NCBI RefSeq assembly: GCF_025465255.1
Contig: NZ_JAODNI010000164.1
Span: 52,642-116,641 of the forward strand
Direction: 5' to 3'
Length of the DNA stretch: 64,000 bases
Source of the DNA: Pseudonocardia sp.
Lineage (GTDB): Bacteria > Actinomycetota > Actinomycetes > Mycobacteriales > Pseudonocardiaceae
The translations under genes were made by a program, and so were the position numbers. The notes below the pieces were generated by a model. That model ran no database searches. It was not told where the DNA came from and worked only from the letters and a program-made list of their open reading frames with translations. This document shows, in pieces, positions 34,253 to 43,080 of the stretch; position 1 is the stretch's first letter, and each line of letters starts with the position of its first letter.

Positions 34253-35506
34253 TCAGGCACGTGCCGGGACGGTTCGCGCCCCGGTCGACGCCAGGTGGCG
34301 GCGGTGGACCACGGTCAGGAACCGGTGGACCGCCGTCGCCGTGTGCGCCGTCCGCCGGGTCGGCCACGCGTCGAAGGCGTGCTGGGCGTTCGGTAGTTCG
34401 GCGTAGCAGACCGGCGACCGGCTGATCCGGCGCAACGCGGCGACGAACCGCCGGGACTGCCCGACCGACGCGATCGTGTCCGTGTCACCGTGGATCACGA
34501 GGAAGGGCGGCGCGTCCGGGGTGGCCCGGTGCACCGGGGAGGCCTGCCGGTAGCCGTGCTCGTCGTCCATCGGGGTGGTCGTGAAGACCTTGCCCTCGAG
34601 CAGCGCGAACAGCCCGTTCTCGTCCGCCGTGAAGTCGTGCACGCCGTAGAACGGGACCGCGGCCGCGAGCGTGGTGTCCGCGCCGGTGAAGCCCGGCTGG
34701 AACCCCGGGTCGTTCGGGGTCGTCGCCGCCAGCGCGCAGAGGTGCCCACCGGCCGAGCCCCCGCTGATCGCCACGAACTCCGGGTCCCCGCCGTACTCGG
34801 CGATGTGGTCGTGGATCCAGGCGATGGCCCGCTTCACGTCGACGATCATCGACGGCCAACGCTCACCCGGCCCGAGCCGGTAGTCGATCGAGACACACAC
34901 CCAGCCGCGCTCCGCGAGGTACGCCATCAGCGGGCGCGCGTCGCCGGCCTTGTCCCCGAAGGTCCAGCCGCCGCCGTGCACCTGCAGCAGCACCGGTGCC
35001 CCGCGGCCACCGGACCTCCGGATCGACGGGTCGGCCCAGATGTCGAGCAGCTGGACGGGGAGCTGGCCGTACGGCACGTCGACGGCGACGCGGTAGCGCG
35101 CCGGTGCGGTGCGCCACTCCCGCAGCCGGCGCGCGAGCGGGGGCACGGGCTCGGCGGGCGGAATCTCGTCCGGGTCTCCATCGAGCTGCAGCAGGGCGTC
35201 GTCGAGGACGGCGGCCGACCGTTCCGCGTCACCGCGCATCCCGGCGATGCCGGCCGCGGCCACCGCGTTCAGGGCCGCGGCCGCGTAGCCGAGCGGCGTC
35301 CGGGTGGCGAGCGCCGCGAGGCCCACGGTCCCGAACACCGCGCCGGTGGGGCCGGGCGCCTCCGACGCCGGCAGGCACGGCGCGACCTGCCCGATCGAGA
35401 GGGGCCAGCGGGTGATCACCGGCCTGCGCGCGCCGACCGCCGCCGCGACCCCGAGCGCGCCCACCGCCGCGGCGGCCCCGCCCAGCACTCCTGCGATCCG
35501 ACCCAC
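34253..35506 (-). CDS. Alpha/beta hydrolase, hormone-sensitive-lipase-like esterase
   Basis: The 417-residue product has an N-terminal hydrophobic region of about 100 residues (VGRIAGVLGGAAAAVGALGVAAAVG), then a hydrolase domain. The oxyanion motif is VHGGGWTFGDKAGD, the nucleophile elbow GGSAGGHLCALAA, and the acid and base lie in VIHGDTDTIASVGQSRRF and LPNAQHAFDAW. This resembles actinobacterial LipC/LipN-type esterases. I chose GTG 35506, which has GGGAGGG 7 nt upstream, rather than the longer frame from 35542. The N-terminal helices suggest membrane attachment. Confidence 0.88.
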   Translation of the reverse strand: MGRIAGVLGGAAAAVGALGVAAAVGARRPVITRWPLSIGQVAPCLPASEAPGPTGAVFGTVGLAALATRTPLGYAAAALNAVAAAGIAGMRGDAERSAAVLDDALLQLDGDPDEIPPAEPVPPLARRLREWRTAPARYRVAVDVPYGQLPVQLLDIWADPSIRRSGGRGAPVLLQVHGGGWTFGDKAGDARPLMAYLAERGWVCVSIDYRLGPGERWPSMIVDVKRAIAWIHDHIAEYGGDPEFVAISGGSAGGHLCALAATTPNDPGFQPGFTGADTTLAAAVPFYGVHDFTADENGLFALLEGKVFTTTPMDDEHGYRQASPVHRATPDAPPFLVIHGDTDTIASVGQSRRFVAALRRISRSPVCYAELPNAQHAFDAWPTRRTAHTATAVHRFLTVVHRRHLASTGARTVPARA

Positions 35507-35808
35507 GTGCGCACCCTCCCTGTCGTCCGCGCTCCCGGCCACGCGAGAACCGGGCCGACCCTACGCGGGGCCGATCACCTCCGGAGGGCCCGGACCTTCC
35601 CCGCCCGTCGTCACCCGACGTGATCATGGCTCCCCCACGGCGGCCGGTCCGCACGGGCTCGATACCGACGTTCGGGTGATCTGAGCGGCACCCCCGCACC
35701 GCACTCCCGCACCCGGCCGTTGACCTCGTGTCAGGCGGTGCGAAGGGCCGAACGGCGTGACGACATCCGCCGTACGGTCGACACCGGAACGTGAAAGGGG
35801 GCGACTCG
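35507..35808. other. Intergenic region between divergent esterase and penicillin-binding protein
   Basis: The 302 nt hold no gene that I can support. TTGACC near 35719 could be a -35 element for the penicillin-binding protein, but I see no matching -10, so I call no promoter. Shine-Dalgarno sites for both genes lie at the ends. Confidence 0.5.
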
Positions 35809-38277
35809 GTGCCAGAGAACCGCGGTCCCGTGCCTCCCCGGGTTCCGCGCCAGGCCCCGTCGTCGCGCTCCGGGCGCCGCGGCGCGACGCGCCCCACCGG
35901 AGTCGGCTGGTGGCAGACCCCGAAGCCGGCCGCCGCGAAGCGTCACTCTGTGTCCACCATCCCGGCGCTCCGCCCGCCGTCGTCGAGTGGTGGGGAGACC
36001 CCGACCGGCGACGAGCCGACGGTCGCCACGGCGGCGGTCACCCCGGCGTCGGCCACCGCGTCCCGTCCCGGCCCGCAAGGCCCGCTCGACCTGCTGCGCC
36101 GGGCCCTCGGGGACCGCCCGACCTCGCAGCACCGCCGCCCGCTCACGCCCGAGCAGCGCACCGCGCGCCGGCGCAGGCGGATCAGGTTCGGCGTCCTCGG
36201 CGGGATCGCGTCGGTCGTCCTGCTGCCGCTGCTGATGCTCGGGTTCGGCTGGCTCTTCTTCGCCGTCCCGACCCCGGACGAGGCCGTCAACAACCAGGTC
36301 GCCCTGATCTCCTACGCCGACGGCAGCCAGCTCACCCGCCTCGTTCCGGAGCAGGGCAACCGGACCAAGGTCGCCACCGAGCAGATCCCCGTCCCGGTGC
36401 GCAACGCCGTGCTCTCCGCCGAGGACCGCAGCTTCTACTCCAACCCCGGCTTCGACTTCTCGGGGATCGCCCGGGCCGCGTGGAACCAGCTGCGCGGCGG
36501 CGTCGGCGGCGGGTCGACGATCACCCAGCAGTACGTGAAGAACGCGCTGGTCGGGGACCAGGTGTCGATCTGGCGCAAGTACAAGGAACTGATCATCTCG
36601 CTGAAGGTGTCCCAGCAGAAGTCCAAGGACGAGATCCTCACCGACTACCTGAACACGATCTACTTCGGCCGCGGCGCCTACGGCATCCAGTCCGCGAGCC
36701 AGGCCTACTTCGGCAAGAACGTCGCGCAGCTCACCGCGCCCGAGGGCGCCCTGCTCGCCGGCGTCATCCAGTCCCCGTCGCGCTGGGACCCGGCGCTGGA
36801 CCCGGCCAAGGCCGTGCAGCGCTGGGACTTCGTGATGGACGGGATGGTGTCGCAGGGCTGGCTCTCCCCCGCCGAGCGCGCCGCCGCGACCTTCCCCGCC
36901 ACCGCCCAGCGCCGCACCGGGTCCTCCGGCTCGTTCTCGGACAGCCGCGGCCACGTCGTCAACGCGGTGAAGGCCGAGCTGGACTCGCTCGGCATCTCCG
37001 ACCAGGAGTTCTCCCAGGACGGCCTGCGGATCACCACGACGATCGACCCGGCCCAGCAGCAGAAGGCCGTGGACGCCGCGCACCAGACCCTCGCCGGGCA
37101 GCCCGGGAACCTGCGGTCCGCCGTCGTCGCGGTCGACCCGCGGAGCGGCGGGATCAAGGCCTACTACGGCGGGGACAACGGCGTCGGGCTGGACTACGCG
37201 AGGGTCCGCAAACAGCCGGGCTCGACGTTCAAGCCGTTCGTCGCCCTGGCCGCCCTGATGCACGATCCGCCGATCGGGCTCGGCACGACCTTCAACGGCA
37301 AGGAGCAGAAGGGCCTGCGCAACGCCGACGGCGCGGACTGTGCTCGCTGCGACGTCAAGCAGGCCATGACGATCTCCAACAACGTCGTGTTCACGACGCT
37401 GGCCGCGAAGGTCGGCCCGGACAGCGTGGCGGCCGCCGCCAAGGCCGCGGGCATCACGTCCCCGCTCGACGACCCGGACGCCCGCCTGGCGCTCGGCAAC
37501 AAGGAGATCACCCCGCTCGAGCTGGCGTCGGCCTACGCCACGATCGCCGACGGCGGGGTCTGGCACTCCCCGCACGTCATCTCCAGCATCGTCACCTCGG
37601 ACAACCGGGTGCTCTACCAGGCGCCGGAGTCCTCGGGCGAGCGCCGCTTCTCCGTGCAGGTGGCCCGCAACGTCACGGAAGCGATGCTCGGCGTCGCCCC
37701 GAACGACGGCCTCGAGCTGCCGGGGGACCAGCCCGTCGCGGCCAAGACCGGCACCGTCCAGTCCCGCTTCGACGGCGAGAACAACGACGCGTGGATGAGC
37801 GGTTTCACCCCGACCCTGTCCACGACGGTCTGGATCGGCACGGACATGAACTCTCCGATCCGCACGGCGTCCGGCCGGCCCATCGAGGGCGCGACGGTGC
37901 CGGGCAAGGTGTGGCAGCGGTTCATGTCCGACGCCGTGGAGGACGAGCCGACGAAGGGGTTCGGGACGTTCACGCCCATCGGTGAGGCCCCCTCGGAGCT
38001 GCCGCCGAACGCGCCGACGACCTCGGCCACCCCGACGCCGAGCGCCTCCGCGGAACCCTCGGTGCCGCCGTCGGGCAGCCAGGTCCCGCCGCCTCCGCCG
38101 CCGGATCCCGCCGCCCCGCCCGCGGACGAGTCGACGGCACCGGCGCCCGACCAGCAGGGCGACCCGTCCGAGGGGCGCACGCTGTTCGGCGGGAACCCCG
38201 GGACGACGACCACGACGCCGCCCGCCTCCGACGCCGAGCCGGGGCTGCAGGACTGCTCCACGACCCCCTGCGGCTGA
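35809..38277 (+). CDS. Class A penicillin-binding protein
   Basis: Class A PBPs polymerise glycan strands and cross-link peptidoglycan. The 822-residue product has a long basic/proline cytoplasmic tail and a membrane helix at about 125-150 (VLGGIASVVLLPLLMLGFGWL). The GT51 domain has VLSAEDRSFYSNPGFDFSGIARA, GGSTITQQYVKNAL and GRGAYGIQSASQAYFGK. The transpeptidase has KQPGSTFKPFVALA (SxxK), SNN and AAKTGTVQSRF (KTG), and the C-terminal 100 residues are Pro/Ser/Thr-rich. GTG 35809 follows GGGGG by 7 nt. A second class A PBP lies at 53679-55832. Confidence 0.94.
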   Translation: MPENRGPVPPRVPRQAPSSRSGRRGATRPTGVGWWQTPKPAAAKRHSVSTIPALRPPSSSGGETPTGDEPTVATAAVTPASATASRPGPQGPLDLLRRALGDRPTSQHRRPLTPEQRTARRRRRIRFGVLGGIASVVLLPLLMLGFGWLFFAVPTPDEAVNNQVALISYADGSQLTRLVPEQGNRTKVATEQIPVPVRNAVLSAEDRSFYSNPGFDFSGIARAAWNQLRGGVGGGSTITQQYVKNALVGDQVSIWRKYKELIISLKVSQQKSKDEILTDYLNTIYFGRGAYGIQSASQAYFGKNVAQLTAPEGALLAGVIQSPSRWDPALDPAKAVQRWDFVMDGMVSQGWLSPAERAAATFPATAQRRTGSSGSFSDSRGHVVNAVKAELDSLGISDQEFSQDGLRITTTIDPAQQQKAVDAAHQTLAGQPGNLRSAVVAVDPRSGGIKAYYGGDNGVGLDYARVRKQPGSTFKPFVALAALMHDPPIGLGTTFNGKEQKGLRNADGADCARCDVKQAMTISNNVVFTTLAAKVGPDSVAAAAKAAGITSPLDDPDARLALGNKEITPLELASAYATIADGGVWHSPHVISSIVTSDNRVLYQAPESSGERRFSVQVARNVTEAMLGVAPNDGLELPGDQPVAAKTGTVQSRFDGENNDAWMSGFTPTLSTTVWIGTDMNSPIRTASGRPIEGATVPGKVWQRFMSDAVEDEPTKGFGTFTPIGEAPSELPPNAPTTSATPTPSASAEPSVPPSGSQVPPPPPPDPAAPPADESTAPAPDQQGDPSEGRTLFGGNPGTTTTTPPASDAEPGLQDCSTTPCG

Positions 38278-38316
38278 GCTGTCGCCCTGCTCCGGTGCGC
38301 GGGTTACCGTTGCCGC

Positions 38317-38529
38317 GTGACCGGACCACGGCGCTTCGAGGTCGTCGCCTGGGCCTCGGAACGCAGGCTCGTGCTGTACGTCCCCGCGATCGAGGCCGCG
38401 ACGAGCGTGCTGGACCTCCGGGACGCGGACGACGCCGCCCGCGAGCTGATCGCCGAGCTCACCGGCATCGACGCCACCGTGATCGAGTGCGACATCCAGC
38501 TCGGCCGGCCCGGGCGGCCGGTGCCCTAA
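38317..38529 (+). CDS. Small HicB-like fold protein
   Basis: The 70-residue product reads VLYVPAIEAATSVLDLRDADDAARELIAELTGID in its core. This resembles the short beta-alpha HicB-like antitoxin fold, where a strand and an Asp-Ala-rich helix alternate. No HicA toxin or toxin of another type is beside it. It starts at GTG 38317 and ends overlapping the convergent kinase gene by 4 nt. An orphan antitoxin-like role is an inference; otherwise treat as hypothetical. Confidence 0.65.
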   Translation: MTGPRRFEVVAWASERRLVLYVPAIEAATSVLDLRDADDAARELIAELTGIDATVIECDIQLGRPGRPVP

Positions 38530-39218
38530 GGCAGGGTGCCCGGAGGCGGGGTGCCGAGGTCCTCGAGCACCTCCGACGGCACGACGAGGTCCGCCCTCGC
38601 CCGCGTGGCCGCGACCCGCTCCGCGTTCGGCCCGTCCACGTCGTGCACCCACCGCCGCGCGAACCCCGGTTCCTTGCCGAACCGGACGTGCCGCGCGACC
38701 AGGCGTTCCTCGCGGACGTCCTCGGCCAGCCCACAGAACCAGACCTCGTCCAGCGCGCCGGCCACGTCCGGCCACGGGGGCTCGTCGAGCAACAGGTAGT
38801 TGCCCTCGGTCAGGATCACCCGGGCCGCGGCGGGAACGCCGATCGCCCCGGCCAGCGGCTGCTCCAGCTCCCGCTCGAACGCCGGCGCGTAGATCATCGG
38901 TTCGTCGTCCGCGCGGATCCGGCGCAGCAGCGAGAGGTAGCCCGCGCGGTCGAAGGTGTCCGGTGCGCCCTTCCGGTCCCGGCGGCCCAGCCGGACCAGC
39001 TCGGCGTCTGCCAGGTGGAAGCCGTCCATCGGCACGTGCGCGACCCACTCGCCCGGCGGGTGCCCGGCGGGCGGGACCGGCCGCAGCGCGGCGGAGAGCT
39101 CCTCGGCGAGGGTGGACTTCCCGGCGCCGGGCGGGCCGGTGATGCCGAGGATCACGCGGGCCGTCCCGTCCCCGACACGGTCCCGCACCCGGGCCACGAG
39201 TCCGTCGAACGAGAGCAC
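38526..39218 (-). CDS. P-loop nucleoside/uridine kinase-like protein
   Basis: The 230-residue product has a Walker A GITGPPGAGKSTLAEELSAAL at about residues 25-45, and VAHVPMDGFHLADAELVRLGRRDRKG, typical of uridine/pantothenate kinase relatives. Further are TFDRAGYLSLLRRI, IYAPAFERELEQPLAG and VILTEGNYLLLDEPPW. The arrangement fits the uridine kinase-related group whose substrates include nucleosides and sugars. It converges with the HicB-like gene (4-nt overlap) and is divergent from the TipA regulator. The substrate is not determined. Confidence 0.85.
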   Translation of the reverse strand: MLSFDGLVARVRDRVGDGTARVILGITGPPGAGKSTLAEELSAALRPVPPAGHPPGEWVAHVPMDGFHLADAELVRLGRRDRKGAPDTFDRAGYLSLLRRIRADDEPMIYAPAFERELEQPLAGAIGVPAAARVILTEGNYLLLDEPPWPDVAGALDEVWFCGLAEDVREERLVARHVRFGKEPGFARRWVHDVDGPNAERVAATRARADLVVPSEVLEDLGTPPPGTLP

Positions 39219-39248
39219 GGTCCGACCTTACGGGCCCGCAGGGTTGCG

Positions 39249-39265
39249 GTTGACGTAGCGTCAAC
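39249..39265. promoter_or_regulatory. MerR-type operator upstream of the TipA-like gene
   Basis: GTTGACG and CGTCAAC form a perfect 7-bp palindrome with a 3-nt centre. It lies 35-51 bp upstream of the regulator start and contains a TTGACG -35-like box. MerR-family regulators usually bind such a palindrome in their own promoter, so autoregulation is likely. Confidence 0.65.
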
Positions 39266-39299
39266 TCCTACCGTTCCTCTCGACGGAAGGGAGGCGGGC

Positions 39300-40040
39300 A
39301 TGCGCTGGTCGACGGCCGAGGTGGCCAGGCTCGCGGGCGTCAGCTCACGGACGCTGCGGCACTACGACCACGTCGGGCTGCTGACGCCGACCGGGCACGG
39401 GCGCGGGGGCCTGCGGTTCTACGACCGCACGCGCCTGCTGCGGCTGCAGCACATCCTGCTGCTGCGCGAGCTCGGGCTCGGCCTGCCGGACATCGCCGGC
39501 GTCCTCGACGGCACCACCGACGAGGTCGAGGCGCTGCACCGGCACCACGAGCGCCTGCTCTCCGACGCCGACCGGCTCCACCGGCTGGCGGACACCGTCG
39601 CCAAGACCATCGAGGAGAAGGAAGGGGGAACGATCATGGCGACCGAGGACATGTTCGACGGCTTCACCCACGACCCGTACGCCGAGGAGGCGCGGGAGCG
39701 CTGGGGGGACACGGCGGTCGAGGCGCAGCGGCGCGCGGCGGACCGGAGCCCGCAGGAGCAGTCGGCCATCAAGCAGGAGGGCGACGCGGTCCACGCCCGC
39801 CTGGCGGCGGCGAAGCGGGCCGGTGCAGCGATCGACGCCGCGGAGGTTCAGGAGGCGGTCGCGGCCCACCACGCGTGGGTCAGCCGGTTCTGGACGCCGG
39901 ACGGCGAGGCCTACGCCGCCCTGGGGCGGATGTACGTCGACGACGAGCGGTTCACCGCGACGATCGACGCGCACGAGCCCGGCCTCTCCGCGTACCTGCA
40001 CGACGCGATGGCCGTGTACGCGGAGACGTCCCTGCGCTGA
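39300..40040 (+). CDS. tipA: TipA-like MerR-family regulator with antibiotic-binding domain
   Basis: TipA senses thiopeptide antibiotics in Streptomyces. The 246-residue product has a MerR helix-turn-helix (STAEVARLAGVSSRTLRHYDHVGLLTPTGHG), a coiled dimer helix and a C-terminal TipAS domain (DMFDGFTHDPYAEEARERWG, AHHAWVSRFWTPDGEAYAALG, GLSAYLHDAMAVYAE). ATG 39300 follows GGGAGG by 5 nt. A second in-frame ATG at 39636 has AAGGGGG 7 nt upstream, so the antibiotic-binding domain can be made alone, as in S. lividans. A palindromic operator lies just upstream. No obvious target gene is adjacent. Confidence 0.9.
   Translation: MRWSTAEVARLAGVSSRTLRHYDHVGLLTPTGHGRGGLRFYDRTRLLRLQHILLLRELGLGLPDIAGVLDGTTDEVEALHRHHERLLSDADRLHRLADTVAKTIEEKEGGTIMATEDMFDGFTHDPYAEEARERWGDTAVEAQRRAADRSPQEQSAIKQEGDAVHARLAAAKRAGAAIDAAEVQEAVAAHHAWVSRFWTPDGEAYAALGRMYVDDERFTATIDAHEPGLSAYLHDAMAVYAETSLR
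39636..40040 (+). CDS. Short TipAS isoform by internal start
   Basis: The ATG at 39636 starts MATEDMFDGFTHDPYAEE and encodes 134 residues containing only the antibiotic-binding domain. It is preceded by AAGGGGG with 7 nt spacing, a better site than expected by chance inside a gene. S. lividans tipA is known to produce such a short form by internal initiation, which sequesters drug. The existence of the isoform here is inferred. Confidence 0.6.
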   Translation: MATEDMFDGFTHDPYAEEARERWGDTAVEAQRRAADRSPQEQSAIKQEGDAVHARLAAAKRAGAAIDAAEVQEAVAAHHAWVSRFWTPDGEAYAALGRMYVDDERFTATIDAHEPGLSAYLHDAMAVYAETSLR

Positions 40041-40047
40041 GGCCCGG

Positions 40048-42459
40048 TCACAGGGCCCGCAGCGCGAGCACCACGACGTCGTCGCCGGTGTCCGCCTTGC
40101 TGCCCTGCACCACGTGGTCGCAGAACTCCGCGACGGGCATCCCGGCGGCCTGACCGGCCAGGTCCAGCAGGTCCTGGCCAGCCCGGTCGTCCGGGTCGTC
40201 GCGCCGTTCGAGCAGGCCGTCGGTGTAGAGCAGCAGCGTGGACCCGGGCGGCAGCTCGACCTCCTGGTCGTGCCGCAGCCGGTCCGGCTCGACGCCGAGC
40301 ACGACGTCGACGACGCCCTCGACGAACCGCGCCGTCCCGTCCGGGGCGACGAGCACGGGCCGCGGGTGTCCGGCGTTGGACCAGCGGAACACCCTGGTCG
40401 GACGGCCGGGACCGGGCCGGGCCAGCACCCGGCCGTGGACGAGGGTCGTGAAGCGGGTCACGGCGAGCCTGGTCGAGACCCGGTCCAGCCGGCGCAGCAC
40501 GTCCGACGGGTCGCCGTCGCTGTCGTAGGCGAGCGCGCGCAGCATGCTGCGGAGCTGGCCCATGGTCGCGGCGGCGGCCAGGTCGTGCCCGGCGACGTCC
40601 CCGACGGCGAGGGCGAGGTCCCCGAACGGGAGCCGGAACGCGTCGTACCAGTCCCCGCCGACCTCGAGCTCGGCCGCGGCCGGCAGGTACCGGGCGTCCA
40701 GCTCGATGCCGCCGATCCCGATCTCCGCCGCGGTCGGCGGCGCGGTCAGCATCGAGTCCTGCAGCGCGACGGACACCTCGCGGGTCTGCTGGAAGCGGCG
40801 GCCGTGCTCCACGGCCGCCGACACCCGGGCGGCCAGTTCCTTGACCAGCGCCAGGTCGTCGGCGGTGTAGGCGGCCCGGTCCCCGCAGCTGACGAACACC
40901 AGCGCAGCGACGACGTGCCCGCCGGAGAACACCGGCGCCACCAGCCGCGAGTTCATCCGCACGGCGACACACCACTCCAGCATCGCGTCGGTGCCCGGCC
41001 AGGAGTCCGCGCTCGGCGGCCCGGGGTCGAGCACCGGTTCCGTCGTCACCACCGAACGTGCGACGGGGTGCCCCGCCCCGAACACGAAGCGCGGCTCGTC
41101 GCCCGGCACGTGCGGCAGGCCCGCCGCGACCCGGGTCACCGAGCGGCGCCCGGTGACCCGGTTGGCGTGCAGGTGGTCGTCGTCGAGCAGGTAGACCCGG
41201 CACATGTCCGCGAACTCGGGGACGACGGCCTCGGCCAGGGCCGCCAGCTCGGTCTCGGGGTCCAGGGCCTGGTTCACCGCCAGGGTCGCCCCGGCGAGGA
41301 TCTCCATCCGGCGCCGGGCCCGTACCTCGTCGTCGATGTCGTTCTCCGTGCCGACCCACTCGGAGAGGCCACCCTCGAGCAGGACGGGCACCGCGCGCTT
41401 GCGGAACCAGCGGTAGGTCCCGGACGCGGTCCGCAGCCGGTACACGTGCTCGAAGACCGCGTGGCTCCCGGGCTCGGCCAGGGCGTGTTCGACGGCGTGC
41501 AGCCACGCCTGCCGGACCGCCGCGCGGTCCTCCGGGTGCATCGCGTCGAGGAAACCCCAGCCGAGGTACTCCTCGGGGCTCTGACCGGTGATCGCCCGCA
41601 GCTCCGGGGCGTCCTCCTCGGCGCTCCCGTCGGCGAGCCGGATCCAGACCGCGGCCGTGGTCGCGTCCACCAGGCTCTGGTAGCGGCGCAGCGCCCGTTC
41701 CCGGCCCCGGGCGAGCTCGGCCAGCTCGGCGCGGTTGCGCTCGGACTCGGTGACGTCGGAGACCACGAGCCCGGCCCCGATCACCGAACCGTTCCGGCCG
41801 CGTACCGGATAGATGTTGAACAGCCAGGACTGCAGCGGTCCGGAGCCGCCCCACAGCCGGCCGGTCAGCGCGACGTCCAGCTGCGGCCGGCCGCTCCGCA
41901 ACACCTCGCGGAGCAGGTCCGCGATGCGGTGCCCGGTCTCCCCGTGCAGCTCCTCGAGGGTGCGGCCGATGCGCTGGTCCGACGTGCCGCCGTCGATCGT
42001 CAGCACGGCGCCGTTGACCCGGCGGTAGCGCAGCTCGGAGTCGAAGTAGGCGAGCCCGACCGGGGCGTTCTGCCACAGCGCGTCGAGCAGGGAGAACGCG
42101 TCCGGCCCGACGAGGGCGTCCCCGACGTCCTGTAGGACCCCGACGACGGGCGCCCCGCCCGGACCGCCGGGGGCCGCGTGCACGTAGAGGGTGCGTCCGC
42201 TCGGCACCGCTGCCGGCAGGGGTGCGCTGAACCGGCGGCCGGCCGTCAGCTCGTCGAGCATGTGGCGGGCGCCGGCGGTGTCCACAGGCTGCCGGTCGTC
42301 GACGAAACCGTTGCGACCCAGCACGTCCGCGGCCGACCAGCCGGAGAGCCGCTCGGCCTCGGCGTTCCACAGGAGGACGGCGCCGTCGGCGTCCAGCGCG
42401 AACAGACCGACCGGGGCGTCGTCGACGACGCGCGAGGACAGCCCGTCGACCGATCCCAC
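40048..42459 (-). CDS. PAS-GAF-SpoIIE (PP2C-type) signalling phosphatase
   Basis: The 803-residue product has two or three PAS domains (APVGLFALDADGAVLLWNAEAERLSG; APVGLAYFDSELRYRRVN; SLVDATTAAVWIRLADG and following HPEDR motif). A GAF domain (LAALAEAVVPEFADMCRVYLL through VAALVFVSCGDR) and a C-terminal SpoIIE/PP2C serine phosphatase with EVGGDWYDAFRLPFG, LAVGDVAGHDLAAAATMG and LLLYTDGLLERR follow. Such proteins dephosphorylate anti-sigma-factor antagonists and control stress sigma factors. GTG 42459 has GGGAGG 5 nt upstream and was chosen over longer frames. No partner anti-sigma gene is nearby. Confidence 0.92.
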   Translation of the reverse strand: MGSVDGLSSRVVDDAPVGLFALDADGAVLLWNAEAERLSGWSAADVLGRNGFVDDRQPVDTAGARHMLDELTAGRRFSAPLPAAVPSGRTLYVHAAPGGPGGAPVVGVLQDVGDALVGPDAFSLLDALWQNAPVGLAYFDSELRYRRVNGAVLTIDGGTSDQRIGRTLEELHGETGHRIADLLREVLRSGRPQLDVALTGRLWGGSGPLQSWLFNIYPVRGRNGSVIGAGLVVSDVTESERNRAELAELARGRERALRRYQSLVDATTAAVWIRLADGSAEEDAPELRAITGQSPEEYLGWGFLDAMHPEDRAAVRQAWLHAVEHALAEPGSHAVFEHVYRLRTASGTYRWFRKRAVPVLLEGGLSEWVGTENDIDDEVRARRRMEILAGATLAVNQALDPETELAALAEAVVPEFADMCRVYLLDDDHLHANRVTGRRSVTRVAAGLPHVPGDEPRFVFGAGHPVARSVVTTEPVLDPGPPSADSWPGTDAMLEWCVAVRMNSRLVAPVFSGGHVVAALVFVSCGDRAAYTADDLALVKELAARVSAAVEHGRRFQQTREVSVALQDSMLTAPPTAAEIGIGGIELDARYLPAAAELEVGGDWYDAFRLPFGDLALAVGDVAGHDLAAAATMGQLRSMLRALAYDSDGDPSDVLRRLDRVSTRLAVTRFTTLVHGRVLARPGPGRPTRVFRWSNAGHPRPVLVAPDGTARFVEGVVDVVLGVEPDRLRHDQEVELPPGSTLLLYTDGLLERRDDPDDRAGQDLLDLAGQAAGMPVAEFCDHVVQGSKADTGDDVVVLALRAL

Positions 42460-42723
42460 GACAGCCTCCCGTTCGACGGCGTCCCCCCGCCCGTCGGCGA
42501 CATCGTAGGGGCGCGCCGGAACCCCTGAACAGCACCGGCGCTGGCGCGCCACCACCCGTCCGGGCCATCCTGGTCACGGGCCCGACGTCGATCTGGCGCC
42601 GCAAGGTTACCGTGGGTACGGACCGGGGCCGCCGCGCGGACCGGACGGGAAGGGGCTCGACGGGATGCGGACCACGCCGAGGAGCACGCCGACCGGGAAC
42701 AACGTGCCGCGGGCGGTGCCGGT

Positions 42724-43071
42724 GTGACCCCGCTGGAACGGCTCCGGGAGCTCTGCCTCGCCCTTCCCGAGGTCACCGAGAAGGTCAGCCACGGCGAGCC
42801 CACCTGGTTCGTCCGCAGGACGTTCGTGATGTTCGCGGACCACCACCACGACGACCGGCTCGCGTTCTGGTGCGCCGCCCCGAGCGGCACCCAGGAGGAG
42901 CTGGTGGCGGCCGATCCGCAGCGGTACTTCCGGCCGCCGTACGTCGGCGGGCGCGGCTGGCTGGGCGTCTACCTGGACGTCGACGTGGACTGGGCGGAGG
43001 TCGGCGAGATCGTCACCGACGCGTACCGGGAGGTCGCGCCACGGAAGCTCGTCGCCGGGCTCGATGGTTAG
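42724..43071 (+). CDS. MmcQ/YjbR-family protein
   Basis: The 115-residue product reads LRELCLALPEVTEKVSHGEPTWFVRRTFVMFAD and GWLGVYLDVDVDWAEVGEIVTDAYREVAPRKL. This is a CyaY-like or double-wing DNA-binding fold of unknown function. It starts at GTG 42724 after a 264-nt gap with no other visible gene. A hydrolase gene follows 9 nt later, so they are probably co-transcribed. Confidence 0.85.
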   Translation: MTPLERLRELCLALPEVTEKVSHGEPTWFVRRTFVMFADHHHDDRLAFWCAAPSGTQEELVAADPQRYFRPPYVGGRGWLGVYLDVDVDWAEVGEIVTDAYREVAPRKLVAGLDG

Positions 43072-43080
43072 CATCGCGGA

